NCBI GenBank assembly: GCA_040772005.1
Contig: JAXGYZ010000011.1
Coordinates: 62,001-126,000, forward strand
DNA: 64,000 nucleotides
Reading direction: 5' to 3'
Source of the DNA: MWBF01 sp040772005
GTDB taxonomy: Bacteria > Chloroflexota > Anaerolineae > CG2-30-64-16
In this document: positions 53,596 through 61,939 of the stretch, in pieces
How the letters are laid out: every line of letters starts with the position of its first letter
Position numbering within the stretch: position 1 is the stretch's first letter
Translations under genes and position numbers: made by a program
Notes under the pieces: model-generated
Seen by the model: the letters and a program-made list of their open reading frames with translations, nothing else
Databases searched by the model: none
What the model was told of the DNA's origin: nothing

Positions 53596-54687
53596 CTAGC
53601 TCTGGCGCGACCGGCGCAGGAAGGCCGGGATATCCAGGTCGTCGCGCTGATACTCCCGCTTTGGGAACGGCAGGGTCGTCGTCGCGCCGTGGCCTTCGTC
53701 GGTGATGGGCGCCTGCTGCTCGCGCGCCATATCGAAGCCGGTCGCGATGACGGTGATGCGGATGCTGTCCTTGACGTTCGGGTCAATGACGGCACCGAAG
53801 ATGATGTTGGCATCCGGGTCGGCCGTGCGGCGGATGATCTCCGCGGCCTCGTTGACCTCGTACAGGCTCAGGTCCGGCCCGCCGGTGACGTTGAACAGGA
53901 TGCCGCCGGCGCCCTCGATGCTCACGTCGAGCAGCGCGCTGTGGATGGCCTGCTCTGCCGCCTGCTGCGCCCGGTTGTCGCCGCTGGCCTGGCCGATGGC
54001 CATCAGGGCCGAGCCGCCTTCGCTCATCACCGTCCGCACGTCCGCGAAGTCCAGGTTGATGAGGCCCGGAATGGTGATGAGTTCCGAGATGCCCTGGATG
54101 CCCTGGCGCAGGACATCGTCGGCTACCAGGAACGCCTGCTGGATGCTGGCTTTCTTGTCCACCACCTGCAGCAGCCGGTCGTTCGGGATGACGATGAGCG
54201 TATCCACGCTGTCCTTGAGCCGTTTGATGCCGTCGTCGGCCAGCCGCCGCCGGCGTGCGCCTTCGAAGGTAAACGGCTTCGTGACGACCCCGATCGTCAG
54301 CGCGCCCGAATCCTTAGCGAGCTTGGCAATGACCGGCGCAGCGCCCGTGCCTGTGCCGCCGCCCATGCCGCAGGTCACGAACACCATGTCGGTGCCCTTC
54401 ATCAGGGCCTTGATTTCCTCGCTGGACTCCTGCGCGGCCTTGTCACCGATCTCGGGATTGCCGCCCGCGCCCAGTCCTTTGGTGAGCTTATCGCCGATGC
54501 GGAGACGCTGAGGTGCGTTCGCCAGCATCAGGGCCTGGGCATCCGTGTTGATTGCGATGAACTCCACACCACGGATCCCCTGTTCGATCATGCGGTTGAC
54601 CGCGTTGGAACCACCGCCGCCCACACCGAGCACTTTAATCTGGGCCGGATTCTCAACAAAGGCCGGTTGTTGTCCTTTCGGGTTCAT
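53596..54687 (-). CDS. ftsZ: Cell division GTPase FtsZ
   Basis: 363 aa. Tubulin-like protein forming the division ring. VLGVGGGGSNAVNRM (about residues 19-33), tubulin signature GGGTGTGAAP (about 109-118), T7 loop NLDFADV (about 211). After a short linker the C-terminal peptide DDLDIPAFLRRSR, which binds FtsA and other partners, is intact. Last gene of the cluster. Confidence 0.97.
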   Translation of the reverse strand: MNPKGQQPAFVENPAQIKVLGVGGGGSNAVNRMIEQGIRGVEFIAINTDAQALMLANAPQRLRIGDKLTKGLGAGGNPEIGDKAAQESSEEIKALMKGTDMVFVTCGMGGGTGTGAAPVIAKLAKDSGALTIGVVTKPFTFEGARRRRLADDGIKRLKDSVDTLIVIPNDRLLQVVDKKASIQQAFLVADDVLRQGIQGISELITIPGLINLDFADVRTVMSEGGSALMAIGQASGDNRAQQAAEQAIHSALLDVSIEGAGGILFNVTGGPDLSLYEVNEAAEIIRRTADPDANIIFGAVIDPNVKDSIRITVIATGFDMAREQQAPITDEGHGATTTLPFPKREYQRDDLDIPAFLRRSRQS

Positions 54688-54741
54688 CTGACGCTCCTTC
54701 TACAATCTAGGGTGGTCCCTGCGGGAACCTTATGTACATCG

Positions 54742-55977
54742 TTAGGGTGCCGGGATCGGCAAAATGCGCTTCAGGTAATCGAATAGGCGCTGCCAGGGCG
54801 GCGCACCGCCCGGCGGAGCTGCCACGCGCGGCTGGCTGTCGCGGCGCAGTCCCCAGAGGAGCAACCCGACTGCCGTAGCATATTCCGGGCTGCTCAAGTC
54901 AACGACGGCCCCGCCGATGCCGTTGGGCCGGCCAATGCGCACGGGCCAGGTCAGCCGGTCGTGGGCCATCTCACCGATGCCGTCGAGCTGGGCCACCCCG
55001 CCTGTCAGGACCACGCCGGCGGGCAGAAGCCCGTCATAGCCGCTGCGTTTAATCTCATCCACGATGAGGTCCAGCACCTCTTCGGCCCGGAAATAGATGA
55101 TATCGGCCAGCGAGCGGCGCTGAATCACCTGTGAGCCGCCTTCGCCAAAGGCCGGGCCCCGCACCTCGGCATCGGGCGGGACGAGTTGGGGCAGGGCATG
55201 GCCGAACTGCCGGATGAGCGCTTCCGCCTTGTCATAAGGCATCCGCAGGCCGGCGGCCACGTCGCGCACGAAATGGTCGCCGCCCACGTCCAGCACGTGG
55301 GTGTGCCAGGCGGCCGATTCGAGAAAGATGGCCATGTCAGTTGTGCCGCCGCCGATGTCCACCACGGCGACGCCCGCCTGCCGTTCGTCGTTGGTCAGCA
55401 CGGCTTCCGCGGAGGCCAGCGGCTGGAGCACCAGGTCCTCGATTTCGACGCCGTTCTCCGTGACGCAGTTCGTCAGGTTGGTGATGGCGGATGTCGCGCC
55501 GGTGATGAGGCTGGCATCCACTTCCAGCCGGTAGGCGAACATGCCCACCGGATTCTGGACGTCCTGATTATCATCGACAGTGTAGCTGCGCGCAACTGCG
55601 TTGATGATATCGCGATTGTGTGGCAGCGCAATATCGCGGGCCTGGTCCAGCGCGCGCTGGCAGTCCTCCGGCGTGATCTTGCGCCCGTTCCGGCCCAGGA
55701 TGGTGACGCCTTTGCTGCCGATTGCGCCGATGTGGGCTCCGGAGATGCCGACGTAGGCTGTCTCGAGCGGTACACCGGCTGCGGCTTCGGCTGCGTCGAT
55801 TGCCTGGCCGATGCAGGCTGTCGCCTCGACGGTGTTGACGACCACCCCGCGGCGCAGGCCGCGTGCCGGCACCCGGCCCACACCGATGACACGCAGCGCG
55901 TTGTTGTCATCGAGTTTGCCGATAAGGGCACACACTTTCGTTGTGCCGACATCGAGAGCACAGATCAACTCACTCAC
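54742..55977 (-). CDS. ftsA: Cell division protein FtsA
   Basis: 411 aa. Actin-like ATPase that tethers FtsZ to the membrane. ALDVGTTKVCALIG (phosphate 1), VVDIGGGTTDMAIF (phosphate 2), VLTGGVAQLDG (adenosine motif). The C-terminus WQRLFDYLKRILPI is amphipathic and fits the membrane-targeting helix. 19 bp from ftsQ. Confidence 0.95.
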   Translation of the reverse strand: MSELICALDVGTTKVCALIGKLDDNNALRVIGVGRVPARGLRRGVVVNTVEATACIGQAIDAAEAAAGVPLETAYVGISGAHIGAIGSKGVTILGRNGRKITPEDCQRALDQARDIALPHNRDIINAVARSYTVDDNQDVQNPVGMFAYRLEVDASLITGATSAITNLTNCVTENGVEIEDLVLQPLASAEAVLTNDERQAGVAVVDIGGGTTDMAIFLESAAWHTHVLDVGGDHFVRDVAAGLRMPYDKAEALIRQFGHALPQLVPPDAEVRGPAFGEGGSQVIQRRSLADIIYFRAEEVLDLIVDEIKRSGYDGLLPAGVVLTGGVAQLDGIGEMAHDRLTWPVRIGRPNGIGGAVVDLSSPEYATAVGLLLWGLRRDSQPRVAAPPGGAPPWQRLFDYLKRILPIPAP

Positions 55978-55996
55978 GGTTCCCCCACTGCATCGC

Positions 55997-56944
55997 TCAC
56001 CACCACAAGGCGCGTTCGTCGCTGAAGCGCAGATCGATCACTTTGACCTGGGTGCGGGACTGGCTGACCTGGGCGCTGGCGCCCGCGGCCACCGTCACTT
56101 TGTGGCCCATCGGCCCGGTGTCGCCCAGCCAGACCTCCCACCCCTCCGCAGACTGGTAGTAGAGCCCTTGCGGGTCGCCGTAGCCGAACGTCGTGAGCTC
56201 GGGGTGGCTGTCCTGCAGCTCGGCCAGATGCGCCAGCACCTTGTGGCGCCACGCATCGCTCCCCGCGAGCGAGGTATTCGTCGCATCCACCAGGGTCAAC
56301 GGCGGCGCGGCGCCGACCTGGGGCACGACGGCGCCATCCGCCGCAAGCCAGACCGTTTCGGCGCCGGCCTGCCAGGCGACCAGCGGCCGCAGCTCCTTCA
56401 CGTCAATCAGTATCTGGTTGGGCAGCCGCAGATGGACATCCGCGCTGGCGATGCCCGGCAGCTCGCGCAAATTGGCCTCGACCTCGGACTGCCGGATCAG
56501 GAAGATGTTCCGCCCTTCGACGCCGCTGGCATCGTAGATGGCCCGCGGGGTCAGCCGGTGCGCGCCGCCGATCTGTGCAGCACTGGACGTGACCGCCAGC
56601 GCCGGAAGCTGAAAGAACTCCACCAGGCCATAAATCGCGGCGCCGAGCAGGACGAGCACCAGGCCCTGGCGCAGGATCGTACGCAAGAGCCGGCGCCAGT
56701 CGCGCGGGGCCGCGGCCTCCGCGCCGGCCTGCCGCGCCGCGTCTGGCCGGGCGGCGATGCGCAGGAGCGGGCGCGGCCCCGCGGGCCGCGTCACCTGGGC
56801 AGTGAGCCGGCGGCTGTTCGCCTTCTGGTTGTGCATCTGGCGTCGCGAGCGCGGCGGCGGCTTCCGCCAGCTTGGTTGCGCTGGCCGGGCCGTCTGGGCG
56901 CTGGATGCGGCGCTCGAGGACGCCTTGCTCTTCTTCTTCGCCAT
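55997..56944 (-). CDS. ftsQ: Cell division protein FtsQ/DivIB
   Basis: 315 aa from ATG 56944 (GTG 56956 is possible). Basic, Ser/Ala/Pro-rich cytoplasmic N-terminus of about 95 residues, one helix (about 98-118), then a POTRA domain (HRLTPRAIYDASGVEGRNIF, then LRELPGIASADVHLRLPNQI) and the FtsQ domain ending DLRFSDERALWW. The long basic tail is larger than in most FtsQ. Context between ddl and ftsA supports the call. Confidence 0.9.
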   Translation of the reverse strand: MAKKKSKASSSAASSAQTARPAQPSWRKPPPRSRRQMHNQKANSRRLTAQVTRPAGPRPLLRIAARPDAARQAGAEAAAPRDWRRLLRTILRQGLVLVLLGAAIYGLVEFFQLPALAVTSSAAQIGGAHRLTPRAIYDASGVEGRNIFLIRQSEVEANLRELPGIASADVHLRLPNQILIDVKELRPLVAWQAGAETVWLAADGAVVPQVGAAPPLTLVDATNTSLAGSDAWRHKVLAHLAELQDSHPELTTFGYGDPQGLYYQSAEGWEVWLGDTGPMGHKVTVAAGASAQVSQSRTQVKVIDLRFSDERALWW

Positions 56945-56965
56945 CTTGGCCGCCACTTTGGCCGT

Positions 56966-58090
56966 CTACATCGCGTCTTCGTACCGGGTGAGCGAACGCG
57001 CCTTGTCGGCGTGACGCTCCAGGGCCAGCTCAATCAGCCGGTCCACCAGCTGCGCATACGAGATACCGCTGGCCTCCCAGAGCTTCGGATACATGCTGAT
57101 GCTCGTGAAGCCGGGAATCGTGTTCACCTCGTTGAGATACAGCCTGCCGGTGTCGCGTTCCAGCAGGAAGTCGACGCGGGCCATGCCCGCAGCATCCAGG
57201 GCCAGGAAAGCCTGCACGGCCAGGCTGCGCACCTGTGCGGCGGTCTCCGCAGGCAGGGGCGCGGGAATCAGCAGCCCGGATTGGCCGTCGAGATACTTGG
57301 CTGCGTAGTCATAGAATTCATTGCTGGGCACAATCTCGCCGGCCACGGACGCGAGCGGGTCATCGTTGCCCAGCACGCTGCACTCGATCTCCCGCGGGTT
57401 GGCGACCGCGGCCTCGATGAGCAGCTTGCGGTCATAGCGCGCGGCCTCGGCCAGGCTGCGGCGCAGCCCTTCGCGGTCCGCGGCCCGGCTGATGCCGATG
57501 CTCGACCCCAGGTTGGCCGGCTTGACGAACAACGGGTAGGGCAGCTGCGCCTCGACGTCCGCAATCACGGCATCGGGCCGCGTCTCCCAGTCCCGGCGCT
57601 TGACCGTGCAGTAGGGCACGATCGGGATGCCGTGCGCCTGAAAGAGCTGCTTGCTCACGATCTTGTCCATGCCGACGCTGCTGGCGAGCACGCCGCAGCC
57701 GACATAGGCGACGCCTGTCAGCTCCAGCAGGCCCTGCACCGTGCCATCTTCGCCGTAAGGCCCGTGCAGGATCGGGAAGATGACATCCAGCGGCGGGAAC
57801 GCGGCGCCCGTCGCGCCGGGGACCAGCTCGCGGCCCGCGCCGGCATGAGCATCAGTCGAAGCGGGGGCGGTAGGTGCTCCCTCACCCAGCAGAGCGGCCC
57901 GGCCGGCGGTCAGTTGCGCCAGCGGGTTGCCCTGGGTCAGCCACCGGCCGTCGTGGGTGATGCCGATCTGCACCACCTCGTATTTCTCCGGGTCGAGCAC
58001 TGCGATGACCGAGCGCGCTGAAGCGAGGGACACCTCATGCTCCCCGGAGCGTCCCCCGAAAATCAGCCCTACACGGATCTTGGATTTCAT
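56966..58090 (-). CDS. ddl: D-alanine--D-alanine ligase
   Basis: 374 aa. Makes the D-Ala-D-Ala end of the peptidoglycan precursor. RVGLIFGGRSGEHEVSLASA at the start, HGPYGEDGTVQGLLEL (about 110-125), ATP-grasp KPANLGSSIGISRA (about 199-212), EVNTIPGFTSISMYP (about 331-345). The Tyr-type lid position suits the D-Ala rather than D-Ser/D-lactate forms, though this is inference. Confidence 0.95.
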   Translation of the reverse strand: MKSKIRVGLIFGGRSGEHEVSLASARSVIAVLDPEKYEVVQIGITHDGRWLTQGNPLAQLTAGRAALLGEGAPTAPASTDAHAGAGRELVPGATGAAFPPLDVIFPILHGPYGEDGTVQGLLELTGVAYVGCGVLASSVGMDKIVSKQLFQAHGIPIVPYCTVKRRDWETRPDAVIADVEAQLPYPLFVKPANLGSSIGISRAADREGLRRSLAEAARYDRKLLIEAAVANPREIECSVLGNDDPLASVAGEIVPSNEFYDYAAKYLDGQSGLLIPAPLPAETAAQVRSLAVQAFLALDAAGMARVDFLLERDTGRLYLNEVNTIPGFTSISMYPKLWEASGISYAQLVDRLIELALERHADKARSLTRYEDAM

Positions 58091-58171
58091 AGCAATCTTT
58101 TCCAGGGATTACCATTTGTAAGCCCTGCATATTACGAAGCGCATAAAGGCGCTGCTCGTGTGATTTTTTGT

Positions 58172-58240
58172 CTCACGCAGAGGCGCAAAGGCCGCAAAGC
58201 CTTTCTATGTCTCTTTGCGTCCTTGGCGGCTTTGCGTGAG
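58172..58240. repeat. Imperfect inverted repeat between ddl and murB
   Basis: Arms 58172-58199 and 58213-58240 are complementary at 24 of 28 positions; they are built of 7-8 bp units around cgcaaag. The ctttgcgtgag end also occurs near 47660-47675. Nothing else is seen in this 167-bp gap. Confidence 0.65.
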
Positions 58241-58257
58241 CCGTCGCACTCGCTCCC

Positions 58258-59214
58258 TTACAACGTTTCCAGTGGCGGCCGGCTGGCCCAGGCGCCGAGG
58301 AACAGGATTTCGGGCACGAGCTCGTGCCCGCCGGCTTCGTAGACCCGGCGGCGCATCACGTTCATCAGGGCCACGACATCCCCTGCGGTTGCGCTGCCGG
58401 TGTTGATGATAAAGTTCGCATGGCGGGGCGAAATCTGTGCGCCGCCGATGACCTGGCCCTTCAGCCCCACGGACTCGACCAGCCGCCCCGCGTAATCGCC
58501 GGGCGGGTTGCGGAAGATGCTGCCGGCGCTCGGCTCGACCGGCTGGCTGGCACGCCGCCGGGCCAGGTAGCCGTCCGCACGGGCGGTCATCTCCGCGGTG
58601 TCGCCCGCCGCCAGGTTGAATACGGCGGACAGCACCACCGGCGCGGGCGCATGAGCATCGCTTCCGGCCAGTTGCCGCTTGAGCAGGCTGCTGCGATAGG
58701 TGTACGCCAGCGTCTCACAGGTCAGCCGCTCCGTCCCCTGGCCGGGATAGTGCACCTCCGCCCACGCCAGGTTTGCCGCGATGTCGCTGCCGTGCGCCCC
58801 CGCGTTGCCGATGACCGCGCCGCCGACCGTGCCGGGCACGCTGACGGCCCATTCCAGGCCGCTCAGGCCGTTGCGGATGGCCCAGCGCGCCAGTCCGGCC
58901 AGCAGCACGCCGGAATCGGCAACCAGACAGTGCGGATTGTCTTCCTGCACGCCATAATTGCGCGTCTGGTTGACGATCACCAGCCCGCGAATCCCGGCAT
59001 CCGCCACCAGGATGTTGCTGCCGCCGCCCAGGACTGTCACGGGCAGGCCATCTGTCAGGCCCGCGTCGGCCAGCGCAGCCAGTTGTGCGGTCGTCGTCGC
59101 GACGGCGTACCAGTCCGCCGGGCCGCCGATGCGGAAGGTCGTGTGGCGGGCCAGCGGCTCCCCGCGGCGCAGCTCGACGCCCAGCCGTTCCGCCGCGGCT
59201 GCCAGCGCGCTCAC
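58258..59214 (-). CDS. murB: UDP-N-acetylenolpyruvoylglucosamine reductase MurB
   Basis: 318 aa. NADPH-dependent flavoenzyme finishing UDP-MurNAc. HTTFRIGGPADWY (about residues 24-36), VLGGGSNILV (about 60-69), SVPGTVGGAVIGNAGAHGSD (about 125-144), PSAGSIFRNPPGDYAGRLVE with catalytic Ser, and HANFIINTG near the end: type II-like layout. Overlaps murC by 4 nt. Confidence 0.95.
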   Translation of the reverse strand: MSALAAAAERLGVELRRGEPLARHTTFRIGGPADWYAVATTTAQLAALADAGLTDGLPVTVLGGGSNILVADAGIRGLVIVNQTRNYGVQEDNPHCLVADSGVLLAGLARWAIRNGLSGLEWAVSVPGTVGGAVIGNAGAHGSDIAANLAWAEVHYPGQGTERLTCETLAYTYRSSLLKRQLAGSDAHAPAPVVLSAVFNLAAGDTAEMTARADGYLARRRASQPVEPSAGSIFRNPPGDYAGRLVESVGLKGQVIGGAQISPRHANFIINTGSATAGDVVALMNVMRRRVYEAGGHELVPEILFLGAWASRPPLETL

Positions 59215-60707
59215 CCCTGTCCCTCCCGCGCGCGCAGCCGGTCGAGCAACATCTGGCCGACCAGGTTGCCGTCGCCCGCGCTCATGGTGATGACGATATC
59301 GTCCGGCTCGACCTCGGCCAGCAGGGCCTCGACCGCGGCGTCGATGCCGCCGGCATAAGCCGCGCCCGCGTGCTCGACGGTCTCCAGCAGGAGGCGGCTG
59401 TGCATTCCCAGGTCGATTTTCTCGCGTGCCGGGTAGATGTCGAGGAACAGCACCCGGTCTGCATCGTCGAAGCTGTGCGCATAGTCGTGCAGCAGGGCCT
59501 TCGTCCGGCTGTACGTATGCGGCTGGAACACGGCCCAGATGCGCCGCGTCGCATAGCGCAGCCGCGCGGCAGACAGGGTTGCGGCGACTTCGGTCGGGTG
59601 ATGGGCGTAGTCGTCGATGACCGTCACGCCGTCCGCCTCGCCCACCAGCTCGAAGCGCCGGCCCGCGCCCCGGAAGTCGCGCAGCATGATGGCTGCGCGG
59701 GCCGGCGGGATGCGGTGCCAGTGCGCCGCGGCCAGCGCCGCGAGCGCATTGCGCACGTTATGGCGGCCCGGCACAGACAGGCTCAGATGGGCCACCGGTG
59801 CGTCTGCGTGCCACACTTCGGCATCGAACCCGCCGCGCTCGTTCGGCGCGAGGTCGCGCGCCTGCCAGTCGGCGCCGTCCGACAAGCCGTAGGTCTCGAC
59901 GGCGACGCCCGGCTGGACGGCGTCGCGCAACGCCAGCGCGCCCGCATCGTCTGCGCACACGATAAGCAGGCCGTGTGCCGGGAGCTGGGCCGCGTACTGG
60001 CGGAACGCCGCGGCAAAGCTCGCCGGGGTGGGATAGCAATCGACGTGATCCCAGTCCACGTTGGTGACGATGCCGATTTCCAGCCGCAGCCCCAGGAACA
60101 TGCCGTCATACTCGTCCGCCTCGATGACGAAGGGGCCCTCACCGGCGCGGGCCGCAACGGTTGCGGACATCAGCGCGCCCTCCGCCGGTCCGACGGCAAT
60201 CCGCCCGCCGACGATGAAGCTGGGGTCCATGCCCGCGCGCAGCAGCACAATCGCAACCATGCTGGTCGTCGTGGTCTTGCCGTGGCTGCCCGCGACGCCG
60301 ATGCCGTGATGACCCTCGATGAGCGGGCCGAGGAAGTCCGACCGCTTGACAATCGGGATGCCCGCCTCACGCGCGGCGACAATCTCGGGGTTGTCTTCCG
60401 GCACAGCAGACGAGACGAGCACCAGGTTTGCGCCCGCGACATGTTCGGCCCGGTGGCCGCGATACACGGCGACGCCGCGGCCGGCCAGTTCATCGGTCGC
60501 CTCATTGGGCCGCTGGTCCGAGCCGGACACCGTGAACCCGCGCTGCAACAGGAATCCGGCGATCGCGGACAGGCCCGTCCCGCCGATGCCGACCAGGTGA
60601 ATGTGGAAGCCGGCCCGCGTCTCAGCCGCGCTGTTCAGGCGCGCGACCCAGGCCGGGGCGTCGGTGGGCCCGGCGTGCGGGTGGGCGGGCGGGTTGGCGT
60701 CGGACAT
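59211..60707 (-). CDS. murC: UDP-N-acetylmuramate--L-alanine ligase MurC
   Basis: 498 aa. Adds L-Ala to UDP-MurNAc. N-terminal HIHLVGIGGTGLSAIAGFL, ATP loop GVAGSHGKTTTTSM (about 148-161), DYAHHPTEVAATL (about 367-379). A 35-residue Pro/Ala-rich stretch precedes the first domain. ATG 60707 rather than the longer frame, which runs into the upstream gene. Confidence 0.95.
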   Translation of the reverse strand: MSDANPPAHPHAGPTDAPAWVARLNSAAETRAGFHIHLVGIGGTGLSAIAGFLLQRGFTVSGSDQRPNEATDELAGRGVAVYRGHRAEHVAGANLVLVSSAVPEDNPEIVAAREAGIPIVKRSDFLGPLIEGHHGIGVAGSHGKTTTTSMVAIVLLRAGMDPSFIVGGRIAVGPAEGALMSATVAARAGEGPFVIEADEYDGMFLGLRLEIGIVTNVDWDHVDCYPTPASFAAAFRQYAAQLPAHGLLIVCADDAGALALRDAVQPGVAVETYGLSDGADWQARDLAPNERGGFDAEVWHADAPVAHLSLSVPGRHNVRNALAALAAAHWHRIPPARAAIMLRDFRGAGRRFELVGEADGVTVIDDYAHHPTEVAATLSAARLRYATRRIWAVFQPHTYSRTKALLHDYAHSFDDADRVLFLDIYPAREKIDLGMHSRLLLETVEHAGAAYAGGIDAAVEALLAEVEPDDIVITMSAGDGNLVGQMLLDRLRAREGQG

Positions 60708-60715
60708 CGTTGCGC

Positions 60716-61234
60716 TTATCTCCAGAACCGTGCCAGAATCAACAGAATAACCAGCACAATCAGGTATTGCCACGTGAACACGGCGGGCGGTAGAAACCGG
60801 ATGATCGTCTGGTGCAGCAGCGAGAACTCCCCGCTGCGGCCCAGGATCGGGTAATTGGCTGAATGCAGATAATACCACAGGCTGCCGACGAACAAGTAAC
60901 CGTTGAGTATGCCGCTGCCGAGGTCGAGGGCGACCTTGCCGCGCTTGCCGCGATACATGAGCGTGTCGCCCTCGTATGCAATATACGCGATGACGATCAG
61001 GAAGCCGCAGTAAATCAGCACGCGCGCGGTCAACTGGGCCGCGGCGTCAGGCCCGGCGAAATAGGCAAGCACCTGGTTGACGCGCGTCTGGTAACGCTCC
61101 TCGATGAACTCGGTGACGAACAGGGCGATGAGCAGCATGGCTGTGACGCCCAGCTCGCGCGGGTAGCCGCGAATCACGCCGATGACCGCGAACATGATCC
61201 AGACTGCAATGAAGGCGATCTCGAGATAACCCAT
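60716..61234 (-). CDS. Membrane protein of unknown function in the cell-wall cluster (CvpA-like topology)
   Basis: 172 aa. Four to five hydrophobic segments (about 3-20, 29-45, 66-85, 105-122, 148-168), beginning EIAFIAVWIMFAVIGVIRGY with the Arg-Gly-Tyr after helix 1 that recalls CvpA-type proteins. GAGGG/AAGG upstream of ATG 61234. Lies between murC and a second membrane gene. Function unknown. Confidence 0.7.
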   Translation of the reverse strand: MGYLEIAFIAVWIMFAVIGVIRGYPRELGVTAMLLIALFVTEFIEERYQTRVNQVLAYFAGPDAAAQLTARVLIYCGFLIVIAYIAYEGDTLMYRGKRGKVALDLGSGILNGYLFVGSLWYYLHSANYPILGRSGEFSLLHQTIIRFLPPAVFTWQYLIVLVILLILARFWR

Positions 61235-61238
61235 CGCC

Positions 61239-61937
61239 TTACCCTCGTCTCTCGCTGCGGTTGCCCAGCCGGGTCGCCAGCAGCACGAACAGCGCGATGA
61301 TAGCCGCGAAGAGCAGCGCCAGCGTGCCCTGGTCGGCCATCGCATTCAGGCCGGACAGGATGCGTGCCGAGAGCTGGTTGATGATCGACGGTCCTGCGGG
61401 CAAGACGGCCGTAGCGGGCACCGCGAAGCTCGCGCCGAACAGCGCCGCGGGCAGCGCCAGTTGCAGCGGCGTATCCGGCAGCAGGACGCGAATCAGGAAC
61501 GCAGTCAGCACGTAGCCGATGCCCAGGCCCAGAAACAGGCCGAGCACCGACTGCCGCGAGCGCAGGATTTTCAGCATGCCCAACAGGAACGCAGCCGCGA
61601 CCAGCAGGATCAGGACCAGGATCATGCCGGGGCCGCTGGCGAGGCCGGTGTCGCTGACGCGGATGAGCGGGGTCACGCTGCCGACCCGCTCGAACGCCGC
61701 ATCCAGTGCCGCGGTGCGGTCGTCCGCGGCCAGGGCTTGCAGTCCACCCGCGAAGACGAAGCGCACCGCGAAGTTCATGCCGTTGACCAGCGTTGCGATC
61801 AGTCCGGCGGCCCGGCTGAGCGCCAGCAGGCCCAGCAGGAGGAAGCCCGCGGTGAACAGCATGGACTTCGTGCCGCGCTGATAGCCCAGCACGCCGAAGA
61901 GCGCCATCACGGTCGCCAGGATGATGAGCGATGACAT
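61239..61937 (-). CDS. Membrane protein of unknown function in the cell-wall cluster
   Basis: 232 aa. Hydrophobic segments near 1-18, 28-46, 54-68, 101-122, 128-150, 154-172 and 205-224. The start LATVMALFGVLGYQRGTKSM resembles the adjacent gene, suggesting an old duplication or a two-component membrane unit. 2 nt after murG and 4 nt before the next gene. No family recognised. Confidence 0.68.
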   Translation of the reverse strand: MSSLIILATVMALFGVLGYQRGTKSMLFTAGFLLLGLLALSRAAGLIATLVNGMNFAVRFVFAGGLQALAADDRTAALDAAFERVGSVTPLIRVSDTGLASGPGMILVLILLVAAAFLLGMLKILRSRQSVLGLFLGLGIGYVLTAFLIRVLLPDTPLQLALPAALFGASFAVPATAVLPAGPSIINQLSARILSGLNAMADQGTLALLFAAIIALFVLLATRLGNRSERRG

Positions 61938-61939
61938 GG

